From Salmonella bongori NCTC 12419 (GTDB lineage Bacteria; Pseudomonadota; Gammaproteobacteria; Enterobacterales; Enterobacteriaceae), in assembly GCF_000252995.1 (NCBI RefSeq), contig NC_015761.1:1178001-1242000 (forward strand): 64,000 nucleotides of DNA. Direction: 5' to 3'. The first letter of the stretch is position 1. Every line of letters begins with the position of its first letter. This document shows, piece after piece, positions 35,602 to 44,929 of the stretch. The position numbers and the translations under genes were made by a program. The notes beneath the pieces were generated by a model. It searched no databases, was not told the origin of the DNA, and saw nothing but the letters and a program-made list of their open reading frames with translations.

Positions 35602-35618
35602 AATGATAATCATTATCA
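35602..35618. promoter_or_regulatory. Fur-box-like palindrome
   Basis: AATGATAATCATTATCA resembles the Fur consensus core GATAATGATAATCATTATC. Confidence 0.6.
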
Positions 35619-35757
35619 ACATAGGGGGGGGAAAAAGGGGGATGGCAGAAACGGCGGCGAGCAGGTAGGGCCGTTTTGTTAACGGCTTCAATGGGTGACT
35701 AGAAAATGCTTTTCCAGAGTTGAAAAATTGCTATCCATCCCTATTTAGTTACTGGAC

Positions 35758-35808
35758 AAGCAATGCTTGCCTTGATCTTGAACTTTTGAATAGTGATTCA
35801 GGAGGTTT
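35758..35808 (+). promoter_or_regulatory. agsA fourU RNA thermometer
   Basis: The first hairpin is CAAGCAATGCTTG. The second pairs ACTTTTGAAT (35782-35791) with ATTCAGGAGGT (35796-35806), so four U residues cover the AGGAGG Shine-Dalgarno. This is the known Salmonella fourU element that melts on heating and allows agsA translation. Confidence 0.93.
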
Positions 35809-36279
35809 ATGATGGCACTCAGAACCTTGTCAGCACTTCCCGTTTTTGCTGATTCTTTTTTCTCGGACCGTTTCAACCGCATTGACAGGCTTTTCAGCCA
35901 ATTAACAGGCGATACGCCCGTCACTGCGACGCCGGCTTATGATCTGAAAAAACGCGATGCGAATAATTATCTGCTTAGTGTGAGCGTCCCTGGCTGGAAG
36001 GAAGAAGAACTGGAAATTGAAACGGTTGGTGGCAACTTGCATATTTCGGGTAAACATACCGAAGACACTACAGAGGAGCAGGCGCGCTGGATTTATCGTG
36101 GTATTCGTAAAGCTGATTTCCAGCTCAGCTTTTCTTTGCCTGAACATGCTAAGGTGAATAATGCGAAACTGGAACGGGGTCTCTTGCTGGTAGATATTTA
36201 CCAGGAAATTCCTGAAAGCGAGAAACCGAAAAAAATTGCTATAGAAAGCAAGCCAAAGGCGCTTGAACACAAATCATAA
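35809..36279 (+). CDS. agsA: AgsA small heat-shock protein
   Basis: 156-residue Hsp20/alpha-crystallin chaperone (aggregation suppressor). The crystallin domain is about 38-130 (YLLSVSVPGWKEEELEIE to ERGLLLVDIYQ), with a C-terminal IAIESKP tail. It holds unfolding proteins in the cytoplasm for refolding by DnaK/ClpB. Translation is controlled by the fourU thermometer just upstream. ATG ATG at the start: the second (35812, MALRTL) is the commonly used one. Confidence 0.96.
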   Translation: MMALRTLSALPVFADSFFSDRFNRIDRLFSQLTGDTPVTATPAYDLKKRDANNYLLSVSVPGWKEEELEIETVGGNLHISGKHTEDTTEEQARWIYRGIRKADFQLSFSLPEHAKVNNAKLERGLLLVDIYQEIPESEKPKKIAIESKPKALEHKS

Positions 36280-36290
36280 TCGCGTTACTG

Positions 36291-36312
36291 AAGGCCCGTT
36301 TAGACGGGCCTT
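36291..36312 (+). terminator. agsA terminator
   Basis: AAGGCCCG-TTTAGA-CGGGCCTT hairpin. Confidence 0.85.
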
Positions 36313-36782
36313 CAGCATCTGTAGCGAAAAGAATTTTATCTTGCCTGTAAGCACAGATCGCTAAATATTATGACTCTGACCTCTATATTATTCCGGGCCA
36401 CTGACCTCGTCGCCATCGGACGGCGGTAAGTTGGAATTATCCGCGAGGTCAGTCCAGTTCCTGCTCCGTTCTCTATATCGTGCCAGAGAGGGCCACGAAG
36501 TCTTTAAGTAAATTCGTATAACGACTCTGCTTCCCGTGATAATGGGAAATCATGGCTACCGTGACTGGATCTGGAAAGCGACAACGGTGAATATTCTTCT
36601 CCTGCTATTATTAGCGAAGGGTATACCGTACATATTACTTACACGGTGAACCGAAAAAATATCGTATATTATCGATTACAAACGGTTTAAGGCGCTATAC
36701 ACCAAAACAGATAGCGCCTGGCGAAATGAGAGCGAACAACGCTTGCCGGAGACAGAACGATGACGCGGATAGCGCGGCATAA
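36313..36782. other. gene-poor stretch between agsA and cytochrome b561
   Basis: About 470 bases. A short open stretch reading GYRDWIWKATTVNILLLLLL (about 36550-36640) looks like a membrane-protein fragment, but I cannot assign it. Confidence 0.35.
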
Positions 36783-37313
36783 CTACGATTTACCGGGTAA
36801 CATCCTTAAAAAAGTATCATCTTTTTGTATGTAATGATGAAACAACGCCGCAGCCGCATGCAAGGCAATCAAGCAATAGCCGATATTGGCCAGCACTTCA
36901 TGAATATTTTTTATCTCCGATTTTAGCGTACTATCCGGCGTTAAAAACACCGGTACGGTCACGCCAAAAAAGCTCCAGTTTTTTCCGCCTAACGCCATCA
37001 TCGTGACGCCCAGCAACGGTAAGGCAAGAAAGGTTAAATAAAGTGCGAGATGCATGGCTTTAGCAGCCCTATGTTGCCAGCGAGGAGGGGGCGGCGTAAT
37101 GGCGGGGGATGGATAATGATGTTTCAGGTATAACCGGAAAAACATCAGTGCCCAGACCAGGACTCCTGAATCATAATGTATATCTTTCATAAGCAGGTAA
37201 ACACTGGAACCTTTAGGCGCCCATCCTCTTAGCTCAATGGCGGCATAAGCGATACCTGTCAGGAACAGAGTTAACCAGTGAAGTCTTATTTGTAGTGTTG
37301 AGAAATGTGCCAT
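36783..37313 (-). CDS. cytochrome b561 family protein
   Basis: 176 residues, four membrane helices, with histidines placed to hold two b hemes (LQIRLHWLT, MKDIHYDSG, KAMHLALY, IHEVLANIGYCLIALHAAAALFHHY). This is the CybB-type inner membrane superoxide/quinone oxidoreductase family. Matches the cytochrome gene found after agsA in Typhimurium. The physiological electron donor is unknown. Confidence 0.88.
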   Translation of the reverse strand: MAHFSTLQIRLHWLTLFLTGIAYAAIELRGWAPKGSSVYLLMKDIHYDSGVLVWALMFFRLYLKHHYPSPAITPPPPRWQHRAAKAMHLALYLTFLALPLLGVTMMALGGKNWSFFGVTVPVFLTPDSTLKSEIKNIHEVLANIGYCLIALHAAAALFHHYIQKDDTFLRMLPGKS

Positions 37314-37428
37314 TATTATTATCCTTTATTAACGACCGCTTATAGCGTATGCGTAAAACCTTAACAAAATCTTAAAGCGAGGCTCACGGCAATGAGATGG
37401 AAAATCAGCGGCGCCTTAAACGCTAAGA

Positions 37429-37450
37429 AAGCCGGCGGTCTCGCCGGCTT
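37429..37450 (-). terminator. terminator of the TRL-like lipoprotein gene
   Basis: AAGCCGGCG-GTC-TCGCCGGCTT hairpin, T-rich on the minus strand. Confidence 0.8.
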
Positions 37451-37457
37451 TGCGTTA

Positions 37458-37772
37458 TTACTGTCCTCTTACGACAACACAGGTTTTACCATAAAACGGG
37501 TATGAGCCCGTCGTTTCATAATCAACGCTTGAAACTAAAGAAATATCTCCTGCTTTTTTTGCTGAATCAATAGAAGCGTCCCCGGTATTTACAATACCCA
37601 ACACTGTCTGCGCACAGGCTTTACCGATTTTGGTTGCCGGGACACTGGTGGCTGTAATTGGCCCTTTAACATCTGTGTATAACCCAATTCCTGTCGGTGA
37701 TGGCCCTGTAGCACAACCCGTTAAAAGGGAGCCGATAAAGATAATAGAAAAAATGTGTTTTTTATTTTTCAT
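37458..37772 (-). CDS. TRL-like family outer membrane lipoprotein
   Basis: 104 residues with lipobox LLTGC (Cys19). The mature part has the TRL-family pattern GPSPTGIGLYTDVKGPI...GKACAQTVLGIVNTGDASIDSAKKAGDI. The family is named for a locus near tRNA genes in other bacteria; no function is known. Signal and lipobox place it in the envelope. Confidence 0.8.
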   Translation of the reverse strand: MKNKKHIFSIIFIGSLLTGCATGPSPTGIGLYTDVKGPITATSVPATKIGKACAQTVLGIVNTGDASIDSAKKAGDISLVSSVDYETTGSYPFYGKTCVVVRGQ

Positions 37773-37859
37773 GGAAATAGTCCATTATAAATTAATAGGA
37801 AGCCTACCGTCCGAAAGTATCCGGACAGCTATTTAAATAGGTGTACACTAAATATGTGA

Positions 37860-38069
37860 TATTACTCTTTACATCCTCCTGTTGACGTAGTGCCTGGTGA
37901 AGAAATAACCGTAGAAGTTGGGTATATTCCCTACTCTGAGTTTTTAAAACTTGCACATCCTGTTAGCCATGAGAACAGGGTGGTGAAAAAACACATGAGT
38001 CTTGTCGGGATTAACATTGTTCAGCGGAACTCCATTGCATGTCATTTTATTAGGCTGCTATATGACTGA
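37860..38069 (+). pseudogene. gene fragment of unknown family
   Basis: 69 open codons after a stop, without a start codon of its own: YSLHPPVDVVPGEEITVEVG ... ending CHFIRLLYD. The composition is that of real coding sequence, so I read it as the 3' end of a lost gene. Family not recognised. Confidence 0.4.
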
Positions 38070-38444
38070 GGTTTTGATGGTAAGTTTCGTTAACGTGTAT
38101 TTCGTTTAATATTGATTGAGGTTTAAAGTACAGGGCCGTGGGATATTCTTTTCATAAACAACCGTCTGAATGGCGAAGGGATAACGTAGTTGACACAATG
38201 GCTCAATTGGTAGCTGAATCATTCCGATAGGCAGAAGGATAGGTAAAGTTGTCGGGATGGTCATGTAAAAGGAGCCGGCGCCGCACACATACTGCGTATG
38301 ATGTTTTTAAGAGATCATCATACTTTCTGTTCTGCATCATTTTTTTCATCACAAATGCTCGCCATAATGCCGTCCTCAGGAGGCTTCCCGACGCTTATGT
38401 TTCGTCGGGAGGAACAAGAACAACGCATAATCCGGGATAAACTG
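38070..38444. other. intergenic before the transporter operon
   Basis: About 375 bases with the operon promoter. An in-frame upstream start for the binding protein (38298) is not favoured. Confidence 0.4.
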
Positions 38445-40031
38445 ATGATTAAAGGCAAACTAGTGCAGATGACATGTGCACTGACTCTGGTATTAACCTC
38501 ACCGCTTTTCGCTGCGCCGGAGACGACAGATGGGCATACTTTGAAGCTGGCCATTGGCCCCGAGCCGACGGAAGGTTTTGATCCTATGTTGGGCTGGAGT
38601 CATGGCAGCTATTTGTTGCTTCATGCGCCGTTGCTAAAGCAAAATGCCGATATGAGTTGGGGAGATTTGCTAACGGAAAAAGTGGAAACCAGCTCCGATG
38701 GTAAGACCTGGACGCTGACCTTAAAACCCGATCTGAAATTCTCTGATGGTTCGTCATTGACCGCTGAAGATGTCGTATTTACGTACAACAAAGCAGTGAA
38801 GAGCGGCGGTAAAATTGATATGGGCAATTTCAGTCATGCGCGAGCGCTGAATGCGCGCCAAATTGAGATGACGCTGAGCCAACCGCAGAGTACCTTTGTG
38901 AATGTGTTAGGGTCGCTCGGGATTGTTCCGGCCAGTCGCTATGATGAAAAAACGTTCGCCCGCGAACCGATAGGCGCTGGCCCGTACCGTCTGGTCAGTT
39001 TTCAGCCAGGTCAGCAATTGATCGTTGAAGCCAATCCCTGGTATGCGGGTAAAAAGAATGATTTTAACCGACTGGTTTTTGTTTTCCTGGATGAAGATAA
39101 CGCTTATGCCGCCGCGCGCAGCGGGCAGTTGGGACTGGTACGTATTGCCCCTTCTATGGCGGTGGCCCCGCAGCAGGATAATCTTAAACTCTGGGTACGC
39201 GATAGCGTTGAAAACCGAGGCATCGTATTCCCAATGGTGCCGGCCGGTAAAAAAGATGCTAATGGCTATCCTGTCGGCAATGACGTGACCGCTGATGTTG
39301 CTATCAGGCGCGCAATTAACTATGTCATTAATCGTAAGCAACTGGCTGAGCAGGTGATGGAAGGCCATGCTATACCCGCGTATAGCGCGGTGCAGGGATT
39401 GCCATGGCAAAACCCTTCCGTAGTATTCCGCGACGGCGATATTGCCAGCGCGCGCGCTATCCTGGACGAGGCGGGATGGAAGGTGAACCGTTCAGGCGTG
39501 CGGGAGAAAGCAGGTAAAGAAGCACGTCTGACCTTATGGTATGCCAGTGGCGACAGTACCCGGCGGGATCTGGCCGAGGCGGTACGCGCCATGTTGCAGC
39601 CTTTAGGTATTATCATCTCGCTGCAATCGGGAAGCTGGGAAACCGTAGAGCGCCATATGCATGCCAACCCTACATTGTTTGGTTGGGGAAGTCTGGACCC
39701 GATGGAACTTGTTCATCACTACAGCGGAAAAGCCGCTGGCGTGGAATATTATAATCCGGGTTATTACAGTAATCCTGTAGTAGAAGCGCACCTGAAACAG
39801 GCGATGGATGCGCCTGACTGGCAAAAGGCGATTCCTTTCTGGCAGCAGGTCGAGTGGGACGGAAAGCAGGGCGCGGGCGTCCAGGGGGATGCGGCGTGGG
39901 CCTGGCTGCTGAATATTCAGCATACCTATCTGGCAAACGCCTGTATTGACCTGGGGAAAGGTGCGCCAGAAATCCATGGCAGTTGGTCGGTGTTAAACAA
40001 CCTTGATGACTGGACCTGGACCTGCCGGTAA
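38445..40031 (+). CDS. periplasmic substrate-binding protein, peptide/nickel ABC family
   Basis: 528 residues, SBP family 5 (OppA/DppA/NikA type). Signal peptide cleaved near SPLFA (about 24). The family hallmark LTLKPDLKFSDGSSLTAEDVVFTYN is near residue 95. First gene of a five-gene operon (STM1255-1259 type). Start chosen at 38445 (MIKGKLV) since it gives a normal signal peptide. Its stop overlaps the next start. The substrate is unknown; NikA-like metals or peptides are both possible. Confidence 0.9.
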   Translation: MIKGKLVQMTCALTLVLTSPLFAAPETTDGHTLKLAIGPEPTEGFDPMLGWSHGSYLLLHAPLLKQNADMSWGDLLTEKVETSSDGKTWTLTLKPDLKFSDGSSLTAEDVVFTYNKAVKSGGKIDMGNFSHARALNARQIEMTLSQPQSTFVNVLGSLGIVPASRYDEKTFAREPIGAGPYRLVSFQPGQQLIVEANPWYAGKKNDFNRLVFVFLDEDNAYAAARSGQLGLVRIAPSMAVAPQQDNLKLWVRDSVENRGIVFPMVPAGKKDANGYPVGNDVTADVAIRRAINYVINRKQLAEQVMEGHAIPAYSAVQGLPWQNPSVVFRDGDIASARAILDEAGWKVNRSGVREKAGKEARLTLWYASGDSTRRDLAEAVRAMLQPLGIIISLQSGSWETVERHMHANPTLFGWGSLDPMELVHHYSGKAAGVEYYNPGYYSNPVVEAHLKQAMDAPDWQKAIPFWQQVEWDGKQGAGVQGDAAWAWLLNIQHTYLANACIDLGKGAPEIHGSWSVLNNLDDWTWTCR

Positions 40032-41005
40032 TGAAATTGTTCTTCAGTCATTTTTTGCGGCTGATTATCCTGTTGGTGCTGGTGGCTGCCGGCACCTTCA
40101 TTCTGCTCAGCTTCTCACCGGTCGATCCTGTTCGCGCTTATATTGGCAACGATCTTCTTCATGTGCCGCCGGAGCAGTATGCGCGGATTGCCGCGCGCTG
40201 GGGGCTTGACCAGCCGCTGTGGCAGCGTTTCGGTCACTGGTTTTGGCGTTTGCTCCAGGGCGACATGGGGTATTCCATGCTGTTTAACGCGCCTGTCGCC
40301 AGCGTGATCCGGGAACGTTTTGCGACATCATTCGCGCTGCTGGCAGGTGCCTGGTTATTGTCTGGTGTTCTGGGCGTGGCGTTGGGTTTTCTGGCTGGGC
40401 GTTTTCTTAACCGCTGGCCGGACAGGGTGATTTGCCGTATCAGCTATTTATTGTCATCGTTGCCCACCTTCTGGATAGCAATGCTGTTACTGGCGCTCTT
40501 TGCTGTCCGATGGCCGGTATTGCCTGTATGTTGCGCCTGGGAACCCGGAAATAATGCAGGAACAGCTCTGTTATCGGAACGTTTACGTCATCTTGTGTTG
40601 CCGGTATGTGCGTTGAGTCTGTTGGGCATGGGGCAAATCGCGCTGCATACGCGGGAAAAAATAGCCAGTGTGATGAAGAGCGAATTTGTTCGTTTTGCGC
40701 GTGCTCAGGGGGATAAAGGATGGTCTCTGTTACGCCATCAGGTGTTACGTCATGCAATTACCCCAGCGCTCTGTCTACAGTTTGCTTCTCTGGGCGAGCT
40801 GCTGGGAGGGGCGTTACTGGCGGAAAAAGTCTTTGCATATCCGGGTCTGGGACAGGCGACAATCGATGCTGGCCTGCGCGGCGATGTTCCGCTCCTCATG
40901 GGGATTGTCTTATTCAGTACGTTATTGGTGTTTGTCGGTAATACAATTTCAGCGTGGCTGGTGGCGGTACTCAATCGATCGCTGGAGCGTCCCGATGCTC
41001 TATAA
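40031..41005 (+). CDS. ABC transporter permease 1 (DppB/NikB type)
   Basis: 324 residues, six membrane segments. The DppB-family N-terminus has the FSPVDPVRAYIG stretch; the EAA loop with FVRFARAQG lies near residue 215. The start overlaps the preceding stop by one base. It forms the inner-membrane channel with the next gene product. Confidence 0.92.
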   Translation: MKLFFSHFLRLIILLVLVAAGTFILLSFSPVDPVRAYIGNDLLHVPPEQYARIAARWGLDQPLWQRFGHWFWRLLQGDMGYSMLFNAPVASVIRERFATSFALLAGAWLLSGVLGVALGFLAGRFLNRWPDRVICRISYLLSSLPTFWIAMLLLALFAVRWPVLPVCCAWEPGNNAGTALLSERLRHLVLPVCALSLLGMGQIALHTREKIASVMKSEFVRFARAQGDKGWSLLRHQVLRHAITPALCLQFASLGELLGGALLAEKVFAYPGLGQATIDAGLRGDVPLLMGIVLFSTLLVFVGNTISAWLVAVLNRSLERPDAL

Positions 41006-41807
41006 TCCTGCGCCGACGTTGCTGCGTCTGAGCCTCTCCGTCGCCTGCCTGCTATTTATTGCCGGATACGGTTATGCCACGTTGAGCCAGCCGCCAGAGG
41101 TTAATCTGCTTGCCCGGCATTTGTCGCCTGATATTCAGCACTGGTTTGGCACCGATAATCTGGGGCGAGATGTATGGCTTCGTTGCTTTCAGGGCGCTTT
41201 CACCAGTTTACAAATTGGCATTGGCGCCGCGCTGTGCAGTGGCGTTATCGCGCTAGTGATGGCGGCAGCGGCGCGTATTCATCCCCGCCTGGATCTCCTG
41301 ATGCGGCTGATAACGGATGCCATGCTTGCGATGCCGCATTTACTGTTGCTCATTCTGATTTGCTTTACGATGGGTGGGGGTAAAAGCGGTGTTATTGCCG
41401 CCGTGGCGCTAACGCACTGGCCCCGTCTGGCGCTGATTTTGCGCGCCGACGCGGAGCGGGTGGCGCAGAGCGACTACCTGATGCTGACGTATCGTCTGGG
41501 GCATGGCCACCTTTATTGCTGGCGATATCACTATCTTCCGGCGCTATTGCCGCAATGGTTGACAGGGACATTATTGATGTTTCCTCATGCGGTATTGCAT
41601 AGCGCGGCGTTAAGTTTTCTGGGCTTTGGTCTGGCGCCGCATGAGCCTTCGCTTGGGCTGCTGTTGGCGGATGCGTTACGGTTTATCAGCCATGGCAACT
41701 GGTGGCTGGTGCTGTTTCCGGGGCTGATGTTATTTACACTGGTGATGCTCTTCGATCAGTTTGCGCGTGCCGTTCAGCGGCTGTGGTTAAGGAGTGACGT
41801 ATGCTGA
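40995..41807 (+). CDS. ABC transporter permease 2 (DppC/NikC type)
   Basis: 270 residues, with the family motif FGTDNLGRDVWLR (about 50-62) and an EAA-type loop (SDYLMLTYRLGHGHLY). The ATG at 40995 overlaps permease 1 by 11 bases; a longer in-frame start would run deep into permease 1. Partner channel subunit. Confidence 0.92.
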   Translation: MLYNPAPTLLRLSLSVACLLFIAGYGYATLSQPPEVNLLARHLSPDIQHWFGTDNLGRDVWLRCFQGAFTSLQIGIGAALCSGVIALVMAAAARIHPRLDLLMRLITDAMLAMPHLLLLILICFTMGGGKSGVIAAVALTHWPRLALILRADAERVAQSDYLMLTYRLGHGHLYCWRYHYLPALLPQWLTGTLLMFPHAVLHSAALSFLGFGLAPHEPSLGLLLADALRFISHGNWWLVLFPGLMLFTLVMLFDQFARAVQRLWLRSDVC

Positions 41808-42598
41808 GTTTACGTCAGGTAACGCTGGAGAGTGCGCGTTATCGTTGGTATGGCGCAAGACGCTGGTCGCCGTTGCTGCAAAATGTCTCTTTTGATATCG
41901 CGCCAGGTGAGATGGTGGCGTTGGTTGGTGGTAGTGGAGAGGGAAAAAGCCTGCTGCTGCAATGCCTGCTCGATTTGCTGCCGGAGAACTTACGCTTTCG
42001 CGGAGAGATCACACTTGATGGCGACCGGCTGGACAGACATACCATCAGGCAGCTCCGAGGCAATACTTTTAGCTATGTGCCGCAAGGGGTACAGGCGCTT
42101 AACCCAATGCTGACTATCAAAAAGCATCTGAACAGAGCATGTCATCTGACCGGACACGCCTGGGATGAGGCGCAGATGGTACAGCTATTACAGCAAAGCG
42201 ATCTTGAACCGACGGTCCTGGAGCGTTTTCCCCGCCAGCTCTCCGGCGGGATGGCTAAACGTATTCTGGCCTGCCATGCCTCGCTCAGCCAGGCGCGTTA
42301 CATCCTTGCAGATGAAATCACCGCCTGGCTTGATACAGGCCTGGCGAACCAGCTGCTTATGCGCCTGCGGGGTCTCTGTGGACAGGGATGCGGCGTGCTG
42401 TGGGTGACTCATGACCTGCTGCTGGCCGCACAGTATGCCGATCGCATTGTGGCGTTGCATCAGGGGCGTGTCACGGACAATATCCGCCGTGAGCGGCTAC
42501 AGCCGGATGAGATGAGCGAGCCGTTAAAACGGCAATGGCAAGCATTGCCTGAAATCAACTCGTTATTTATGCCGACCGGAGAGGGAATAGAATGCTGA
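41801..42598 (+). CDS. ABC transporter ATPase 1 (DppD/NikD type)
   Basis: 265 residues with Walker A GGSGEGKS (about 43-50), signature QLSGGMAKRI, Walker B YILADEIT and the H-loop WVTHD. The usual C-terminal oligopeptide/metal extension is shortened. It overlaps both neighbours by 7 bases. Confidence 0.92.
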   Translation: MLSLRQVTLESARYRWYGARRWSPLLQNVSFDIAPGEMVALVGGSGEGKSLLLQCLLDLLPENLRFRGEITLDGDRLDRHTIRQLRGNTFSYVPQGVQALNPMLTIKKHLNRACHLTGHAWDEAQMVQLLQQSDLEPTVLERFPRQLSGGMAKRILACHASLSQARYILADEITAWLDTGLANQLLMRLRGLCGQGCGVLWVTHDLLLAAQYADRIVALHQGRVTDNIRRERLQPDEMSEPLKRQWQALPEINSLFMPTGEGIEC

Positions 42599-43194
42599 GC
42601 TGCCACGACCTCGTTATTCGCCAGGGGGGGAAAGTCTTATGGCAGAATCTGACGTTTGCGATTTCTGCCGGTGAACGGGTAGGGATTCATGCACCTAGCG
42701 GAACGGGGAAAACGACGTTGGGGCGCGTCCTTGCCGGATGGCAAAAGCCGACGGCAGGCGATGTTTTTCTGGACGGCAGACCATTGCCTTTACATCACTA
42801 TTGTCCGGTACAGCTCGTCCCGCAACACCCTGAACTGACGTTTAATCCCTGGCGAAGCGCCGGGGAAGCCGTACGTGATGCCTGGCGACCTGATCCAGAA
42901 ACGCTGCGACGGCTGTATGTACAACCCGAGTGGTTGACGCGTCGGCCAACGCAACTGTCAGGCGGGGAGCTGGCGCGTATTGCGATATTGCGTGCGCTTG
43001 ATCCGCGTACCCGCTTTCTGATTGCCGATGAAATGACGGCGCAGCTCGACCCCTCTATTCAGAAAGCAATATGGGAATATCTGCTTGAGGAATGCCGCAG
43101 CCGTTTATTAGGTATGTTGGTGATTAGCCATCAGCCTGCGCTACTGGATCAGATCTGTACCCGCTATCTACTGAGGAATAACAACCAGATGTAG
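42592..43194 (+). CDS. ABC transporter ATPase 2 (DppF/NikE type)
   Basis: 200 residues, short for the family. Walker A APSGTGKT, signature QLSGGELARI, Walker B FLIADEMT and H-loop VISHQ are all present, so it should be active. Last gene of the operon, followed by a terminator. Confidence 0.92.
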   Translation: MLSCHDLVIRQGGKVLWQNLTFAISAGERVGIHAPSGTGKTTLGRVLAGWQKPTAGDVFLDGRPLPLHHYCPVQLVPQHPELTFNPWRSAGEAVRDAWRPDPETLRRLYVQPEWLTRRPTQLSGGELARIAILRALDPRTRFLIADEMTAQLDPSIQKAIWEYLLEECRSRLLGMLVISHQPALLDQICTRYLLRNNNQM

Positions 43195-43232
43195 AAAGCC
43201 ATTTAGCTGTACAGTAACGTCATAGTTAACAA

Positions 43233-43255
43233 ACCGGGAACCGAGGGCTCCCGGT
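43233..43255 (+). terminator. terminator of the ABC operon
   Basis: ACCGGGA / TCCCGGT hairpin between the convergent genes. Confidence 0.7.
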
Positions 43256-43270
43256 ATTGTTTGCATAATG

Positions 43271-44404
43271 TTACTGGATGACGCGTTTACCTGCGTCTTT
43301 TGCCTCCGCAGCGTTACTGTAGTCCGTTGTCTCTTCAACTTGTACGGGAGCTCTGACAACCAGGCTTGGTAGCGCCAGTTCGATATCATTCTCAATTAAT
43401 TTTTCAATAATACGGATATTTATTTCTTGCTGAATATCCATGTATTTATTGTAATCTGCGGTATTGACGATATGCACCACCTCATAGGTCAGGCGGTCCT
43501 GGTCAAAGGCCAGAAAATGTGCGCGGTCGAATTGTGTTTCGCCAACATCGGTAATAATGTCTTTTACCATATCGCCGATGAGTCGTAACTTCTCAGGCGG
43601 CGTTGCGGTGGCGACGCCAAAAGTAAACACGATGCGACGCGTTTGCATACGCTTATAGTTATGTATGGTTTGTTGTAACAGTTGCGCATTCGCACAAACG
43701 ATTTGTTCGCCGCTGAGGCTACGAATACGGGTGGTTTTCAGGCCAATATGTTCAATCGTTCCCGCTACATCATTAAAGACCACAAAATCGCCGATTTCGA
43801 AGGGTTTGTCGAAACCAATCGATAGCGACGCGAAGACGTCGCTAAGTACCGTTTGCACAGCCAGTGCAATGGCAATACCGCCAACGCCGAGGCTTGCCAC
43901 CAGCGCAGTGATATCTACGCCGACGTTTGCCAGGATGGAGAGCAACATCATCGACCAGACCAGTACCCGCAAAATCATACCAAGAATGACCAGCGTCACC
44001 GGGTTTTTATTGGAGCCTGGGGCATACAGTAAATGACGCATCCATGACTGTACGCCCTGATCAAGCCAAATCGCCATTTGTATCGCAACCACTAAAAACC
44101 AGGCGTGGGACAGGGTAGAGAATAATCGGTCAGGTAGCGCGACAAAACGCAAGCTGAAAAGAAACGCGGCAAAAAAGATCAGCGTTTTGCTGGTTTTTTT
44201 TAGCATTTCAAAAATGATAGAGCGCAACCGTCCGTGCGCGTCATCCTTCTTATCAGAGCGTTGTAGTGTTTTATAAACTACACCAAGTAACCAGTTGATA
44301 AACCAGTAAGTGATGAGGGTGACGAAAAAAACGACCGCCAGATTGATCCAGAAAGCCGTAGACATCAACATCGTAACGATATTTAGTCGCGCCAGATACT
44401 CCAT
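43271..44404 (-). CDS. MscS-family mechanosensitive channel
   Basis: 377 residues. Several N-terminal helices are followed by the MscS pore and beta domain: VDITALVASLGVGGIAIALAVQ (Gly/Ala-rich TM3), LSDVFASLSIGFDKPFEIGD, then the cytoplasmic vestibule. It opens under membrane tension to release solutes after osmotic downshift. ATG 44404 follows GGAGG; the earlier in-frame start (44434) is not needed. It lies between the ABC operon and the copper-storage gene, as STM1260 does in Typhimurium. Confidence 0.9.
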   Translation of the reverse strand: MEYLARLNIVTMLMSTAFWINLAVVFFVTLITYWFINWLLGVVYKTLQRSDKKDDAHGRLRSIIFEMLKKTSKTLIFFAAFLFSLRFVALPDRLFSTLSHAWFLVVAIQMAIWLDQGVQSWMRHLLYAPGSNKNPVTLVILGMILRVLVWSMMLLSILANVGVDITALVASLGVGGIAIALAVQTVLSDVFASLSIGFDKPFEIGDFVVFNDVAGTIEHIGLKTTRIRSLSGEQIVCANAQLLQQTIHNYKRMQTRRIVFTFGVATATPPEKLRLIGDMVKDIITDVGETQFDRAHFLAFDQDRLTYEVVHIVNTADYNKYMDIQQEINIRIIEKLIENDIELALPSLVVRAPVQVEETTDYSNAAEAKDAGKRVIQ

Positions 44405-44594
44405 TTTACCTCCGAGGAAAAACACATGAACCATACAGTATAGACGTCACGTCCAGGGACCGATGACAGGCGTTAGGTTTATGGTTTTATTCTGCCGTTT
44501 GTTCAAAAAGTGTGAAAAAAAGGATAGCCGTTTGGCTATTCCGAGGTTTCTGTGCAGACTTATCTACTCCTCTTAGTAAAATAAGGAGTGATTT

Positions 44595-44921
44595 ATGCAA
44601 CAAGAACTTCGCGAGTGTATAGAACAGTGTTATGAATGCGCAGCGGCGTGCGATATCTGCGCCTCCTCTTGTCTGCGAGAAGACAATGTGGGGATGATGA
44701 AACATTGCATTCAGTTAGATATGCAATGTGCGGCCATTTGCCGCCTGGCGGCGCAATTTATGGCGTTGGATAGCGAGTATTCACAAAAATTATGCCGCCT
44801 TTGCGCTGATATCTGCAAAGCCTGTGCGGATGAGTGCGCAAGGCACGATCACGATCATTGTCAGAACTGCGCGCGGGCATGCAATCAATGCGCAGATACT
44901 TGCCTGAAAATGGTGGCTTGA
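44595..44921 (+). CDS. Csp3-type cysteine-rich four-helix copper-binding protein
   Basis: 108 residues with about 19 cysteines in helical spacings (CxxxC, CxxCxxxC), ending CQNCARACNQCADTC. This fits the cytosolic copper storage protein (Csp3/DUF326) family, whose four-helix bundles store many Cu(I) ions inside the core. No signal peptide, so cytosolic. Sits directly before a tRNA gene. Confidence 0.85.
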   Translation: MQQELRECIEQCYECAAACDICASSCLREDNVGMMKHCIQLDMQCAAICRLAAQFMALDSEYSQKLCRLCADICKACADECARHDHDHCQNCARACNQCADTCLKMVA

Positions 44922-44929
44922 TTGATTTT

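Noticed and set aside
35416..35691. 91-residue minus frame over the Fur-like site, considered as a leader peptide
   Set aside because: It runs through an intrinsic terminator and the palindrome; no ribosome site at its start. The RNA explanation is better.
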